This document shows, in pieces, positions 23,894 through 32,994 of a DNA stretch of 64,000 nucleotides (positions are counted from its first letter, which is position 1; each line of letters starts with the position of its first letter). The translations under genes and the position numbers were made by a program. Under the pieces are notes generated by a model. That model saw only the letters and a list, made by a program, of their open reading frames with translations. It searched no databases and was not told where the DNA came from. Where the stretch lies: assembly GCF_001673315.1 (NCBI RefSeq), contig NZ_LZLQ01000090.1, forward strand, positions 1 through 64,000, written 5' to 3'. The DNA is from Mycobacterium asiaticum. GTDB taxonomy: Bacteria > Actinomycetota > Actinomycetes > Mycobacteriales > Mycobacteriaceae.

Positions 23894-24649
23894 CTAACTC
23901 ACAGATGGCAGGACATACCGCCGACGATGGTGCAAACGAAAGCCCAATGACTGTGCCGGCGTGGGCGAATCGCCGTCCGGCACGGCAAGGTGCGCGCGGG
24001 TTGCGCCGCGACTCGCGCCCCAGGCCAGTGCCGCTGCACACCGCTCGGCATCGCAGGCGAGCATGGCCGACAGGGCCACCCACCGAGTGCCGTCGGGCGC
24101 ATCGGTTACTGCGACCTGCTCACCTTCATTCGGACCGATAGAAGGGTCGAACTCGCGCGGCCCGATGTCACGTACCAGAACCTGCTCGACGCTCTCGCGG
24201 CTCGATTCCGGTGGCGTCGGCAGCAAGCGGTCGGGAACCGCCAGGCGTGGCGTCATACCGCGGTCGAGATACCAGCGGATGATCGCCGGGACTGCGCGGA
24301 CCGAGGCCGAAATATCAAGCGGCATAGCTGAATTGGCAGCCAGCGTAGTTCCGTGTGCGCGCAGCAGCCAGCCCTCCAGCCAGGCGTGCTCGGTGCCGGG
24401 CCAGGCCGCTGCGGCAGCGTGCTCGAGGGCCCGGATGTCAGCGGTACGCACGGGTGCGTCGGTCAGGATGCGCAGCGCCACTACGTCGGCGGGCGCCACC
24501 TCGACGATCACGCCGGATTTCGTCCGCACCCGCACGGCGGGGTCGACGGCCAGCAGGTGGCCCAGCGCGTCCGTCAGCGGCGGGACCGACCCGGGGGGCC
24601 GCCGGTATCGAAGCGTCACCCGCGTGCCGAAGGCCGGCCAGGAAATCAT
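23894..24649 (-). CDS. GNAT-family acetyltransferase, Rv0428c-like
   Basis: 251 aa. Overlaps the def stop by one base (TGATG). N-terminal part (1-90) forms a small barrel-like domain rich in beta strands (TRVTLRYRRPPGS, VIVEVAPADVVALRI), the C-terminal part a GNAT fold with WLEGWLLRAHG and the conserved end GFRLHHRRRYV. The AcCoA loop (normally QxxGxG/A) is not obvious in the standard form; the segment CAAALAWGASRGATRAHLAV is where the pyrophosphate helix would be. The M. tuberculosis orthologue Rv0428c is in the same place. Substrate unknown. Confidence 0.82.
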   Translation of the reverse strand: MISWPAFGTRVTLRYRRPPGSVPPLTDALGHLLAVDPAVRVRTKSGVIVEVAPADVVALRILTDAPVRTADIRALEHAAAAAWPGTEHAWLEGWLLRAHGTTLAANSAMPLDISASVRAVPAIIRWYLDRGMTPRLAVPDRLLPTPPESSRESVEQVLVRDIGPREFDPSIGPNEGEQVAVTDAPDGTRWVALSAMLACDAERCAAALAWGASRGATRAHLAVPDGDSPTPAQSLGFRLHHRRRYVLPSVS

Positions 24650-25245
24650 CAGTGACCGAACGGGTCGGGCCCCTCGCCCGGTAGCCAGGACAGCCCGGGA
24701 ACCCCCCAGCCGTGCGACTTGACCGCCCGCTTGGCGGCGCGGGCGTGCCTGCCGATCAGGTGGTCCAGGTAGAGGAAGCCATCCAGGTGGCCGGTTTCGT
24801 GCTGCAGCATGCGTGCGAACAATCCGGTGCCTTCGATGCTGACCGGGCTACCGTCGGCGTCGAGTCCGGTGACACGTGCCCAGTCGGCGCGACCGGTTGG
24901 GAAGGATTCGCCGGGAACCGACAGGCACCCTTCGTCGTCGTCGTGCCCGGCGCTCGGCATGGTCTCGGGGATTTCGGAGGTTTCCAGCAACGGGTTGATC
25001 ACGACTCCGCGGCGGCGTTTCGTCTCGCCGCGGTCGTCGGAGCAGTCGTAGACGAACAGCCGCAGGCCGTGCCCGATCTGGTTGGCGGCCAGGCCGACTC
25101 CGTGTGCGGCGTCCATGGTGTCGTACATGGTCTGGATGAGTTCAGGCAGCTCGGCTGGCAGAGATCCGTCGGCGCCGACCGCGATTGGCGTCGTCGGGGT
25201 GTGCAGGACTGGATCTCCCACGATGCGGATGGGTACGACGGCCAT
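24649..25245 (-). CDS. def: Peptide deformylase Def
   Basis: 198 aa (197 in M. tuberculosis). Removes the N-formyl group from nascent proteins. All three motifs are intact: [19 protein letters not shown] with the metal Cys, and QHETGHLDG with the HExxH His pair and catalytic Glu. First gene of the leftward def-GNAT-xthA operon. A 254-bp region to the right separates it from the divergent DUF3263 gene. Confidence 0.97.
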   Translation of the reverse strand: MAVVPIRIVGDPVLHTPTTPIAVGADGSLPAELPELIQTMYDTMDAAHGVGLAANQIGHGLRLFVYDCSDDRGETKRRRGVVINPLLETSEIPETMPSAGHDDDEGCLSVPGESFPTGRADWARVTGLDADGSPVSIEGTGLFARMLQHETGHLDGFLYLDHLIGRHARAAKRAVKSHGWGVPGLSWLPGEGPDPFGH

Positions 25246-25499
25246 GGTCGGCTAGCTTAAGGGGAGCGCGGCCCGGCCTGACATCCAAGTGTGACCAAGG
25301 CGACGGAGGGGACCCGCAATATGCGTCTGCCTGCTACGCAGTTTGGGACAGGCGAAACAACTCAGCCGACGCGCGGGGCTGGATTCCGGTCGAACACAAT
25401 CAGGCGTGTTTCAATATTCGCGCACAACATTTGCCCCTATGTAGGTCATGGTCATTCGAGTCATTCGAGTTTTCGCCGGAAGGGTCCAGGGGAAGCGAT
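25246..25499. other. Divergent promoter region def / DUF3263
   Basis: 254 bp between divergent starts. Contains a GGGGAAG ribosome site just before 25500 and a direct repeat GTCATTCGA / GTCATTCGA (about 25449-25467) in the leader of the DUF3263 gene. No gene is seen. Confidence 0.5.
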
Positions 25500-25808
25500 A
25501 TGGACAGCGCGATGGCGCGGGCAAATCAAGCGGGGGACGCGTCAGAGATCGTCGATGGCCTGACTCGTCGCGAACACGACATCCTGGCCTTCGAACGTCA
25601 GTGGTGGAAGTTCGCCGGGGTGAAGGAAGACGCCATCAAGGAGCTCTTTTCGATGTCGGCTACCCGTTACTACCAGGTGCTCAACGCCCTGGTTGACCGG
25701 CCTGAGGCGCTGGCGGCCGACCCGATGCTGGTGAAGCGGTTACGGCGGTTACGTGCCAGCCGCCAGAAAGCCCGGGCCGCGCGGCGCCTCGGCTTCGAAG
25801 TGACCTGA
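25500..25808 (+). CDS. DUF3263 protein, Rv0430-like
   Basis: 102 aa, the same length as M. tuberculosis Rv0430. Start ATG follows GGGGAAG. Core ILAFERQWWKFAGVKEDAIKELFSMSATRYYQVLNALVDRPEAL is a small helical, helix-turn-helix-like DUF3263 domain. The C-terminal tail is Arg-rich (RLRRLRASRQKARAARR) and could bind nucleic acid. It lies 24 bp upstream of virR on the same strand, as in M. tuberculosis. Function unestablished. Confidence 0.9.
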   Translation: MDSAMARANQAGDASEIVDGLTRREHDILAFERQWWKFAGVKEDAIKELFSMSATRYYQVLNALVDRPEALAADPMLVKRLRRLRASRQKARAARRLGFEVT

Positions 25809-25832
25809 GCGTCCCCAGCTACAGTTGGCTCG

Positions 25833-26300
25833 ATGAACGAGCGCGTACCTGATTCTTCGGGTCTTCCACTGCGGGCCATGGTGATGGTGCTGCTGTTCCT
25901 GGGCGTCATTTTCCTGCTGCTGGGCTGGCAGGCACTGGACTCGGCGGGGAAGGCCGACGACGACACGTCGGTGTTGACCAGCGTGTCCACCACCGCGGGG
26001 CGGACATCGAGCAGCGCAAAGCCTGCTGCCAACCAGGCCGAGGTGCGGGTCTACAACATCTCCTCGCGCGAGGGCATCGCCGCACGCACCGCTGACGATC
26101 TGAAGGCCGCCGGATTCAAAGTCACCGAAGTGACCAACCTGGCTGTCCCGGATGTCTCGGCGACCACCGTCTACTACAACGACGACGGCGAGAAGGCGAC
26201 CGCAGACGCGGTCGGCCAGAAGCTGGGCGCACCGGTCGAAAAGCGCATCCCGGCACTTTCCGAGCAGCCGCCGGGTGTCATCGTTTTGGTGACGGGTTGA
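25833..26300 (+). CDS. virR: VirR-like LytR C-terminal-domain membrane protein
   Basis: 155 aa (164 in M. tuberculosis Rv0431). One membrane anchor at about 16-34 ([16 protein letters not shown]), then a Ser/Thr/Ala-rich linker and an extracytoplasmic LytR_C domain: [31 protein letters not shown] start, [17 protein letters not shown] end. In M. tuberculosis VirR restrains vesicle release and acts in cell wall integrity. Followed by sodC 38 bp on, so probably one transcript with DUF3263. Confidence 0.87.
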   Translation: MNERVPDSSGLPLRAMVMVLLFLGVIFLLLGWQALDSAGKADDDTSVLTSVSTTAGRTSSSAKPAANQAEVRVYNISSREGIAARTADDLKAAGFKVTEVTNLAVPDVSATTVYYNDDGEKATADAVGQKLGAPVEKRIPALSEQPPGVIVLVTG

Positions 26301-26338
26301 GCCTGAGTTCGACGCACGGCCAGGCTAGGCTCTCCGCT

Positions 26339-27058
26339 ATGCCTAAGCTCGCAGGTCTCAATGTCGCAGCCGCCACCATGTCCACCCTGTCCGCCGCCGC
26401 TTGCGTTGCGCTGGTAGGCGCGTGCTCGTCACCTCAGCAAGCGTCGACGACACCGGGCACCACACCGTCGGTCTGGACCGGCACCCCGGCGCCGGCGACC
26501 TCCGGGCATCAGGAGGCCACCCCGAGCCCGCAAGCGGGAGCCGCGGCGCAGACGTTGATGTCGGTGCTCAAGGGCCCCGACGGCAAGGAGGTCGCGACGG
26601 CGAAGTTCGAGTTCGCCAACGGCTACGCGACCGTGACCATCACCACGACGGGCTCCGGTGTGCTCACCCCCGGCTTCCACGGCGTGCACATCCACAAGGT
26701 CGGAAAGTGTGAACCCAATTCGGTCGCGCCCAACGGCGGCGCGCCAGGTGACTTCCTCTCCGCCGGCGGACATTTCACGGTCCCGGGGTCCAGCGGCGGA
26801 CACGCCAGCGGCGACCTGACGTCCCTGCAGGTCCGCAAGGACGGGGCGGGAATGCTAGTGACCACCACTGACGGCTTCACCGCCGAGGACCTGTTGGCCG
26901 GCAGCAAGACCGCGATCATGATTCACGCCGGTGCGGACAATTTCACGAACATCCCCGACCGCTATCAGGTCAACGGAACGCCCGGGCCTGACGAGACGAC
27001 GATGACCACCGGTGACGCCGGCAAGCGGGTGGCGTGCGGTGTCATTGGGTCTGGGTAA
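26339..27058 (+). CDS. sodC: Cu-type superoxide dismutase lipoprotein SodC
   Basis: 239 aa (240 in M. tuberculosis). ATG 26339 starts a signal peptide with lipobox VGAC (C29); an in-frame upstream GTG adds only non-signal residues. Mature region: Pro/Thr-rich linker, then Cu/Zn SOD fold with [14 protein letters not shown] (copper His pair and disulfide Cys), [10 protein letters not shown] (bridging His), IHAGADNF, and terminal [13 protein letters not shown] (catalytic Arg, Cys). M. tuberculosis SodC binds copper but lacks the usual zinc site; the same region is altered here. Stop codon lies in a 12-bp repeat. Confidence 0.95.
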   Translation: MPKLAGLNVAAATMSTLSAAACVALVGACSSPQQASTTPGTTPSVWTGTPAPATSGHQEATPSPQAGAAAQTLMSVLKGPDGKEVATAKFEFANGYATVTITTTGSGVLTPGFHGVHIHKVGKCEPNSVAPNGGAPGDFLSAGGHFTVPGSSGGHASGDLTSLQVRKDGAGMLVTTTDGFTAEDLLAGSKTAIMIHAGADNFTNIPDRYQVNGTPGPDETTMTTGDAGKRVACGVIGSG

Positions 27059-28226
27059 GGGTCTGGGTAAGGGTCTGGGTAAGGGTCCGAGCAGCCTGCC
27101 GGCCAGCAGAGCGGCGAACCGCATCGACTTCGCTCGTTCGGCGCGCCCGACGGTGGGCGTGGAGTGGGAGTTCGCCCTCGTCGACGCCGAAACCCGGGAC
27201 CTGAGCAACGAGGCCACCGCCGTCATCGCCGAGATCGGTGAAAACCCTTGCGTGCACAAGGAATTACTGCGCAACACGGTCGAAGTGGTCAGTGGCATCT
27301 GCGAGAACGCTGGCGAGGCGATGGAAGATCTGCGGGGCACGTTGGGTCCCGCCCGCCAGATCGTCCGGGACCGCGGCATGGAACTGTTCTGCGCGGGCAC
27401 TCATCCATTCGCGCAGTGGTCCAGCCAGAAACTGACCGACGCGCCCCGTTACGCCGAGCTCATCAAGCGCACGCAGTGGTGGGGTCGGCAGATGCTGATC
27501 TGGGGCGTGCACGTGCACGTCGGCATCTCCTCGGCCAACAAAGTGATGCCGATCATGTCGGCACTGCTCAACCACTACCCACATCTGTTGGCGTTGTCGG
27601 CGTCATCGCCGTGGTGGGGTGGTGAGGACACCGGATATGCAAGCAACCGGTCGATGATGTTCCAGCAGTTGCCGACGGCGGGGCTGCCGTTCCACTTTCA
27701 GAAATGGTCGGAGTTCGAAGGCTTCGTCTACGACCAGAAGAAGACCGGCATCATCGACCACGTCGACGAAGTGCGTTGGGACATCAGGCCTTCGCCGCAT
27801 CTGGGCACGCTCGAGGTGCGGATCTGCGACGGAGTGTCCAACCTGCGCGAGCTCGGGGCCCTGGTAGCGCTGACGCATTGCCTGATCGTGGACCTGGACC
27901 GCCGGCTGGAAGCCGATGAGTCATTGCCGACCATGCCGCCCTGGCATGTCCAGGAGAACAAATGGCGCGCGGCCCGGTACGGGTTGGACGCGGTGATCAT
28001 CCTGGATGCCGACAGCAACGAGCGATTGGTCACCGAAGATCTCGACGAGGTGTTGAACCGGCTGGAACCCGTCGCCAGATCCCTCAAGTGCGCCGACGAA
28101 TTGGCGGCGGTGGCCGACATCCCGCGCCTCGGGGCGTCCTACCAGCGGCAGCGCCGGGTCGCTGAGGAACACGATGGCGATTTGCGTTCCGTGGTGGACG
28201 CGCTCGTTGCCGAGTTGGACATCTAG
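27039..28226 (+). CDS. Carboxylate-amine ligase, YbdK/GCS2 type (Rv0433-like)
   Basis: Body intact: [21 protein letters not shown] (ATP-grasp-like GCS2 start), [30 protein letters not shown] and EVRICDG motifs of the glutamate-cysteine ligase 2 family (YbdK). Predicted role: weak glutamate-cysteine or other carboxylate-amine ligation; mycobacteria use mycothiol, so a glutathione role is unlikely. Start uncertain: the segment aligned to the M. tuberculosis start (MPARR...) begins at CTG 27096, which gives 376 aa. GTG 27039 or TTG 27045 would place the GLGK repeat in the protein. I list GTG 27039 (395 aa). Confidence 0.85.
   Translation: MSLGLGKGLGKGLGKGPSSLPASRAANRIDFARSARPTVGVEWEFALVDAETRDLSNEATAVIAEIGENPCVHKELLRNTVEVVSGICENAGEAMEDLRGTLGPARQIVRDRGMELFCAGTHPFAQWSSQKLTDAPRYAELIKRTQWWGRQMLIWGVHVHVGISSANKVMPIMSALLNHYPHLLALSASSPWWGGEDTGYASNRSMMFQQLPTAGLPFHFQKWSEFEGFVYDQKKTGIIDHVDEVRWDIRPSPHLGTLEVRICDGVSNLRELGALVALTHCLIVDLDRRLEADESLPTMPPWHVQENKWRAARYGLDAVIILDADSNERLVTEDLDEVLNRLEPVARSLKCADELAAVADIPRLGASYQRQRRVAEEHDGDLRSVVDALVAELDI
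27048..27083. repeat. 12-bp tandem repeat across sodC stop
   Basis: Three exact copies of GGTCTGGGTAAG (27048-27059, 27060-27071, 27072-27083). The TAA of copy 1 is the sodC stop. In the frame of the next gene each copy reads Gly-Leu-Gly-Lys. Each copy also has a GGTAAGGGT stretch that could act as a ribosome site. Confidence 0.97.
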
Positions 28227-28289
28227 GGCCCGGCGCTCTCCCGCACGGCCAGGTCAGGTCAGGCCGAACCGCGACCTACGCGTGCGGAA

Positions 28290-28679
28290 TCACGGCACCG
28301 CCGGCTCTCGCCGATCTGCCAGTGCTGCGATGCGCCTCAGCATTCGACGGACAACCACCCGGTGCGCGCCGGTTCCGATGACCAGTGCGCGATAGAACTT
28401 GCCGTGCAGTCCTGGGAAGGCCGCGAAGGTAAGGGCTCGCAACCGGACGCCATCGACATCGGGGTCTAGCTCGAAGACAAGCCGGTAGACGGCGAACAGG
28501 TGCCGGCCCCGCAACGCCAGGCGGTGCGGTTCGGTGGCCTCGTCGAGGACGAAGCCGAACGGCACTGTCGACGGATCCTGCGGATTTCGACACATCCGTC
28601 GTAGCAGCGCCGACCACACGGCAGGGGCCGGGGCGTGGATGGAGATAGCATGCTCATCGATATAGGGTAATCGTTTCAT
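28290..28679 (-). CDS. SRPBCC/START-like hypothetical protein
   Basis: 129 aa from ATG 28679. The pattern YIDEHAISIHAPAPAVWSALL is typical for the start of SRPBCC-fold proteins (hydrophobic ligand-binding). Later blocks: ALRGRHLFAVYRLVFELD, RLRALTFAAFPGLHGKFYRALVIGTGAHRVVVRRMLRRI, as in envelope or polyketide-cyclase-like proteins. It is divergent from a TetR gene with only 21 bp between the starts, so the regulator probably controls it. A longer minus-strand frame upstream runs through the TetR gene and is rejected. Function unknown. Confidence 0.75.
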   Translation of the reverse strand: MKRLPYIDEHAISIHAPAPAVWSALLRRMCRNPQDPSTVPFGFVLDEATEPHRLALRGRHLFAVYRLVFELDPDVDGVRLRALTFAAFPGLHGKFYRALVIGTGAHRVVVRRMLRRIAALADRREPAVP

Positions 28680-28700
28680 ATGGAAGGATCGTACTAGAAC

Positions 28701-29327
28701 GTGGCGCCACCGCGGAAGCATGAGACCGATGTGATTTTGGACGCCACGCGCGCGCTGGTTCTTGCAGGTGGCCCCCGCGCGGCGAGCGTCGCGGCAATCG
28801 CCAGCGTCAGTGGAGCTCCCGCGGGCACGCTCTATCACCGCTTCGGTAATCGCGACGGGGTGGTGATCGCGGCGTGGCTGCGCGCCCTGGAACGTTTCCA
28901 GACTCGTGCGCTTGCGGCCTCGGCAGACACCGCCGAGGCGGCGGCCGTGGCAATGGCCGTCGCGGCAATAGGATTCGCCCGGGAGCAGCCCGAGGACGCG
29001 CGACTGCTGCTGACTGTCCGACCCGACGACCTGGTCGATGGCCGACCCGACGCGGCGTTCCATAAAACCCTGGCAGCGATGAACGCACCGCTGATTGAAC
29101 GGGTGCGGCAGTTGGCGCAACAGCTCTACGCCAGCACGGATCCGCGTGCCGTCGACGCGGTGAATCGTGCCGTATCTGATCTGCCGTACGCCGTCGTGCG
29201 GCGGCACGCCTACGACGACCCGCTGCCCGCCTGGTTGGAAGACGACGTCGCGGCCGCTGCCCGGGCGGTGCTGCATAGTTATATTGGGCCAGGAGGTAGC
29301 GAGGGGGCGACGCGTAATGGATCGTGA
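28701..29327 (+). CDS. TetR-family transcriptional regulator
   Basis: 208 aa, GTG start with GGAAGGA upstream. The N-terminal helix-turn-helix (about 10-57) has VAAIASVSGAPAGTLYHRFGNRDGVV. The C-terminal ligand domain is Ala-rich and not assignable to a subfamily. It is divergent from the SRPBCC gene with a 21-bp gap, which suggests one shared operator. The 3' end overlaps the next gene by 11 bp. I do not recall this pair between Rv0433 and Rv0434 in M. tuberculosis, so it looks like an insertion. Confidence 0.87.
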   Translation: MAPPRKHETDVILDATRALVLAGGPRAASVAAIASVSGAPAGTLYHRFGNRDGVVIAAWLRALERFQTRALAASADTAEAAAVAMAVAAIGFAREQPEDARLLLTVRPDDLVDGRPDAAFHKTLAAMNAPLIERVRQLAQQLYASTDPRAVDAVNRAVSDLPYAVVRRHAYDDPLPAWLEDDVAAAARAVLHSYIGPGGSEGATRNGS

Positions 29328-29967
29328 CCCGGTCGAACTGGCCATGTTCCCACTCGAATCCGTGCTGCTACCCGGCGAAGACCTGCCGTTGCGCATCTTC
29401 GAGCCCCGCTACAGCGCCCTGGTCCGGGACTGCCTGGACCGTCCGGAACCCCGGTTCGGGGTGGTCCTGATCGCCCGTGGCCGCGAAGTGGGCGGTGGCG
29501 ACGGCCGCTGCGATGTCGGTGCGCTGGCGCGGATCGTTGATTACGTGCACGCCGGTGCGGGGCGGTACACGCTGGACTGCCGAATCGGCGAACGCATCCA
29601 GGTGGCCGAATGGCTGCCCGACGACCCCTACCCGCGGGCCCGCGTTCGAGCATGGCCGGACGAGCCGGGACCGCCCGTGACCGCTGCCCAGTTCCGCGAC
29701 CTCGAGGATCGGGTGCTGGCGTTGTTCGAGCGAATCGCAGCGGCACGAGACGTCGAACTGCCGGGACGCGACGTATTGCTCGGCTATCCCGAAGGGACCG
29801 CCGACGACATCGGAAAGTTACTGTACGCCTTGGCATCTCGGGTCCCGATGGGCCCGGCTGACCGGTACGCGGTGCTGTCGGCCGGGTCACCCGCCGACCG
29901 GTTGGTCGCACTGCTGGAAGCGGTGGACTCGGTCGCGGCCATGATCGAGTTCCAGTTGTCGGAGTAG
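29317..29967 (+). CDS. LON substrate-binding domain protein (Rv0434-like)
   Basis: 216 aa (217 in M. tuberculosis Rv0434). Start ATG 29317 lies inside the TetR 3' end after GAGGGGGCG. The N-terminal half matches the LON N-terminal (PUA-like) domain: LAMFPLESVLLPGEDLPLRIFEPRY and FGVVLIARGREVGGGD. No AAA or protease domain follows. The C-terminal half is helical with ALASRVPMGPADRYAVLSA and RLVALLEAV. Role unproven; probably a stand-alone adaptor or substrate recognition factor. Convergent with the AAA ATPase gene across 4 bp. Confidence 0.88.
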   Translation: MDRDPVELAMFPLESVLLPGEDLPLRIFEPRYSALVRDCLDRPEPRFGVVLIARGREVGGGDGRCDVGALARIVDYVHAGAGRYTLDCRIGERIQVAEWLPDDPYPRARVRAWPDEPGPPVTAAQFRDLEDRVLALFERIAAARDVELPGRDVLLGYPEGTADDIGKLLYALASRVPMGPADRYAVLSAGSPADRLVALLEAVDSVAAMIEFQLSE

Positions 29968-29971
29968 TTGG

Positions 29972-32137
29972 CTAACCGGTGCCGGCGAACGCCCGCAGCG
30001 ACTCCACCTGCAACGGGTCCAGTGAGGGCCGTACCTTCTCCCGGGCGGCGGCCAGGTCGGCCGCGGTCACATCGGCGGCGTCGATGGAGCGCCGCATCGC
30101 CGACAGCGCGGCCTCGCGCAACAACGCCACGCAGTCGGCGGCACTGTAGCCGTCCAGGCCGGCGGCCACTGCGTCCAGGTCGACGTCGTCGCTGAGCGGG
30201 ATCGCTCTGCCGGCCGTGCGGAGGATCTCGCGACGGGCGTCCGCGTCCGGCGGTTCGACGAACACCCGCCGTTCCAGCCGGCCGGGCCGCAGCAGCGCCG
30301 GGTCGATCAGGTCCGGCCGGTTCGTCGCGCCCAGCACGACGACGTCACGCAGCGGGTCGATGCCGTCGAGTTCGGTCAGCAGCGCGGCCACCACCCGGTC
30401 GGTCACCCCGGAGTCGAAGCTCTGACCGCGACGCGGGGCCAGCGCGTCCACCTCATCGAGAAACACCAGCGAAGGTGCCGAATCCCGGGCACGGCGAAAC
30501 AATTCGCGCACCGCCTTTTCCGACGATCCCACCCACTTGTCCATCAGTTCCGAACCCTTGACCGCATGCACACTCAGCTGTCCGGTGCTGGCCAGCGCGC
30601 GGACGACAAACGTCTTTCCGCACCCGGGCGGGCCGTAGAGCAGCACCCCGCGGGGTGGGTCCACGCCCAACCTGGAGAAGGTGTCGGGATGCTGCAACGG
30701 CCACAACACCGCTTCGGTCAGGGCCTGCTTGGCTTCGGCCATGTCGCCGACATCAGCGAGTGTGACGCTGCCGACGTTGATTTCCGCACTGGCCGACCGC
30801 GACAACGGCCGGATGACGGTGAGCGCACCCAGCAGGTCTTCCTGGCTCAGCTTCGGTGGCTGGCCGTCGGCACTGGCCCGCGACGCCGCGCGCAACGCCG
30901 CCTCCCGCATCAGCGCGGCCAGATCGGCGACAACGAAACCCGGTGTGCGACCGGCCACTTCATCCAGATCGAGATCTCCCGTCGGGACGGGCTTGAGCAC
31001 CGCCTCCAGCAGGGCGCGGCGGGTTCCCACGTCGGGCAGCGGCACGCTCAGCTCACGGTCGCACAACTCCGGGGAACGCAGCCGCGAGTCGAGTTGGTCG
31101 GGCCGTGCGGAGGTGGCGATCAAAGCGACGCCATCGGTGGCCACCGCGTCGCGCAACTCGGCCAGAATCAACGCCGCCACCGGTTCTGCGGCTTCAGGTA
31201 ACAGCGCGTCGACGTCGGTGATGAGCAGCACCCCACCGCCGTCCCGCACGGTCGCCACGGCCGAGGCCACCGACTGCAACCGCTCGTCGGCCGCCAGAGC
31301 GCCGACCTCCGGTCCGTCCAACTCCACCAACCGGCGCCCAGCGCACACCGCCCGTACCAACGTCACCTTGCCGACGCCCGGCGGTCCCGACACCAGAACT
31401 CCCAGATTGGTACCGGCGCCCAGGGACTTGAGCAGATGAGGTTCGTCGAGGGCCAGCTTGAGCCATTCGGTCAGCTTGGCCGCCTGCGGCTGGGCACCCT
31501 TGAGTTCCTCGACCTGAATGTCCGGACTCGCGACACTGACCTGTTGCGCGGCCGGGTCACTCCCGCGCCGGGCGGCCGTGCTGCCCCAACTGACCAACGT
31601 GTTCGGCTGCACGCTGACCGGGCCGTCCGGATCCACGCCGGTGACGGTCAACAGTTCCGAGGTCCAGCTGATGCCGACCGACGACGCCAGTGCGCGGGTA
31701 GCGGCCGAGGTGGACGTGCCCGGTCCCAGATCGCGAGGCAACAGGGACACCGCGTCACCGACCGTCATCACCTTGCCCAGCAGGGCTAGCCGCAACGTGG
31801 CCGACGAGATGGACTGCATCGCCATCGTCGAACCGCGCAACGTCACCGTGCGGGCGCCGTACACGGTGACCGCGCTGACGATCACCTCGGTGCCCTCGCG
31901 CAGGCCGGCGTTGGACAGGGTGACGTCATCGAGCAAGACGGTCCCGAACGGGATGGTGCCGGCGGCCATGCCCGCCACCGCCGCCGTGGTGCGGGACCCG
32001 GTCAGCGACACCGCATCCCATTCTCGGATGCCAAGCGCGGCAATGGCATTCGGGTGCAGGCGGACCACCCCGCGGCGCGAGTCGACGGCCGAGGTGTTCA
32101 GACGTGCGACGAAAGCGAGCTGGTTGCTTCCGGTCAA
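29972..32137 (-). CDS. CDC48-like AAA+ ATPase (Rv0435c-like)
   Basis: 721 aa from TTG 32137, which overlaps the pssA stop by TTGA (728 aa in M. tuberculosis). N-terminal double-psi-barrel-like region (1-190; LNTSAVDSRRGVVRLHPNAIAALGI), then two AAA modules. D1: Walker A GPPGVGKVT, with an atypical Walker B LLITDVDAL. D2: Walker A GPPGCGKTF, Walker B LVFLDEVDAL, and sensor GATNRPDLIDPALLRPGR with arginine fingers. A pore loop KWVGSSEKA lies in D2. D1 lacks the Walker B Glu (TDVD), so D2 is probably the main ATPase. Likely an unfoldase for membrane-associated or proteasome-linked turnover; third in the psd-pssA operon. Confidence 0.93.
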   Translation of the reverse strand: MTGSNQLAFVARLNTSAVDSRRGVVRLHPNAIAALGIREWDAVSLTGSRTTAAVAGMAAGTIPFGTVLLDDVTLSNAGLREGTEVIVSAVTVYGARTVTLRGSTMAMQSISSATLRLALLGKVMTVGDAVSLLPRDLGPGTSTSAATRALASSVGISWTSELLTVTGVDPDGPVSVQPNTLVSWGSTAARRGSDPAAQQVSVASPDIQVEELKGAQPQAAKLTEWLKLALDEPHLLKSLGAGTNLGVLVSGPPGVGKVTLVRAVCAGRRLVELDGPEVGALAADERLQSVASAVATVRDGGGVLLITDVDALLPEAAEPVAALILAELRDAVATDGVALIATSARPDQLDSRLRSPELCDRELSVPLPDVGTRRALLEAVLKPVPTGDLDLDEVAGRTPGFVVADLAALMREAALRAASRASADGQPPKLSQEDLLGALTVIRPLSRSASAEINVGSVTLADVGDMAEAKQALTEAVLWPLQHPDTFSRLGVDPPRGVLLYGPPGCGKTFVVRALASTGQLSVHAVKGSELMDKWVGSSEKAVRELFRRARDSAPSLVFLDEVDALAPRRGQSFDSGVTDRVVAALLTELDGIDPLRDVVVLGATNRPDLIDPALLRPGRLERRVFVEPPDADARREILRTAGRAIPLSDDVDLDAVAAGLDGYSAADCVALLREAALSAMRRSIDAADVTAADLAAAREKVRPSLDPLQVESLRAFAGTG

Positions 32138-32994
32138 AGTCGCCTGCCCGGCTTGCGCAGCCCGAGCCGCGCCATCGACCGTCGATTCGGCTGGGCCCGT
32201 CGGGTCGCGCGCCGGGCGGCGCGGCGTTGTTTGGAGTTGTCTTCCCACACCTCGGGGTGTTTGGCCAGCCAGCGTCTGCTGCGCAGGGCGAACGGGATGT
32301 GGCACACGTAGGAGATGATGATCACCCAGATCAGGATGTAGGGCTGCAGGACCGCGGCTGCAGCGATGATCGCCAGGAGCGCCAGCAGCGGCGCGGCCAG
32401 GTTCGGCGGCACGGCCAGGGTGTGGAATTTCTTCATCGGAAGCGCGCTGACCATCAGCAGCGACGTCCCGGTGATCCAGAGGGCCAGGAACCAGATCGAC
32501 GTCCACCAGCCTTCGCCGAACTGCAACTTGAGGGCGATGGTGCCGATCATGGAAACCGCGCCGGCGGGCGCGGGCATCCCGACGAAGTATTCCTTCGCGT
32601 AGGGCGGCAGGGTTCCGTCATCCTGCTGGGCGTTGTACCGGGCCAGCCGCAACACCACGCACACCGCGTAGAGCAACACCACCGCCCAGCCCACCGGCCA
32701 CTCGGACAGCATCGTCACATAGACGACCAGGGCAGGGATGACGCCGAAGTTCACCGCGTCGGCAAGGGAGTCGATTTCGGCGCCCATGCGCGACTGAGCG
32801 TCGAGGATGCGCGCGACCCGACCGTCCAGCGCGTCGAGGATCGCTGCCGCGGCGATCAGAGCCATCGCGGGAATCGGCTTGTGGTCGAGAGCGAACTTGA
32901 ACGACGTGAGACCGGCGCAGATGGACAGCACCGTCATGGCGCTGGGCAACAGGTGCAGATCGACCGTTCGCCGGACGCGGGGTTTGTCGATCAT
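32134..32994 (-). CDS. pssA: CDP-diacylglycerol-serine O-phosphatidyltransferase PssA
   Basis: 286 aa with several membrane segments. The CDP-alcohol phosphatidyltransferase motif is intact: [26 protein letters not shown], matching DGx2ARx8Gx3Dx3D. Makes phosphatidylserine in the membrane for Psd. The C-terminus is Arg-rich. Coupled to psd on one side (ATGA) and to the AAA ATPase on the other (TTGA), so all three are one transcription unit. Confidence 0.95.
   Translation of the reverse strand: MIDKPRVRRTVDLHLLPSAMTVLSICAGLTSFKFALDHKPIPAMALIAAAAILDALDGRVARILDAQSRMGAEIDSLADAVNFGVIPALVVYVTMLSEWPVGWAVVLLYAVCVVLRLARYNAQQDDGTLPPYAKEYFVGMPAPAGAVSMIGTIALKLQFGEGWWTSIWFLALWITGTSLLMVSALPMKKFHTLAVPPNLAAPLLALLAIIAAAAVLQPYILIWVIIISYVCHIPFALRSRRWLAKHPEVWEDNSKQRRAARRATRRAQPNRRSMARLGLRKPGRRL

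Noticed and set aside
28290..29396. 368-codon minus-strand gene
   Set aside because: The N-terminal two thirds run antisense to the TetR gene; the real gene starts at 28679.
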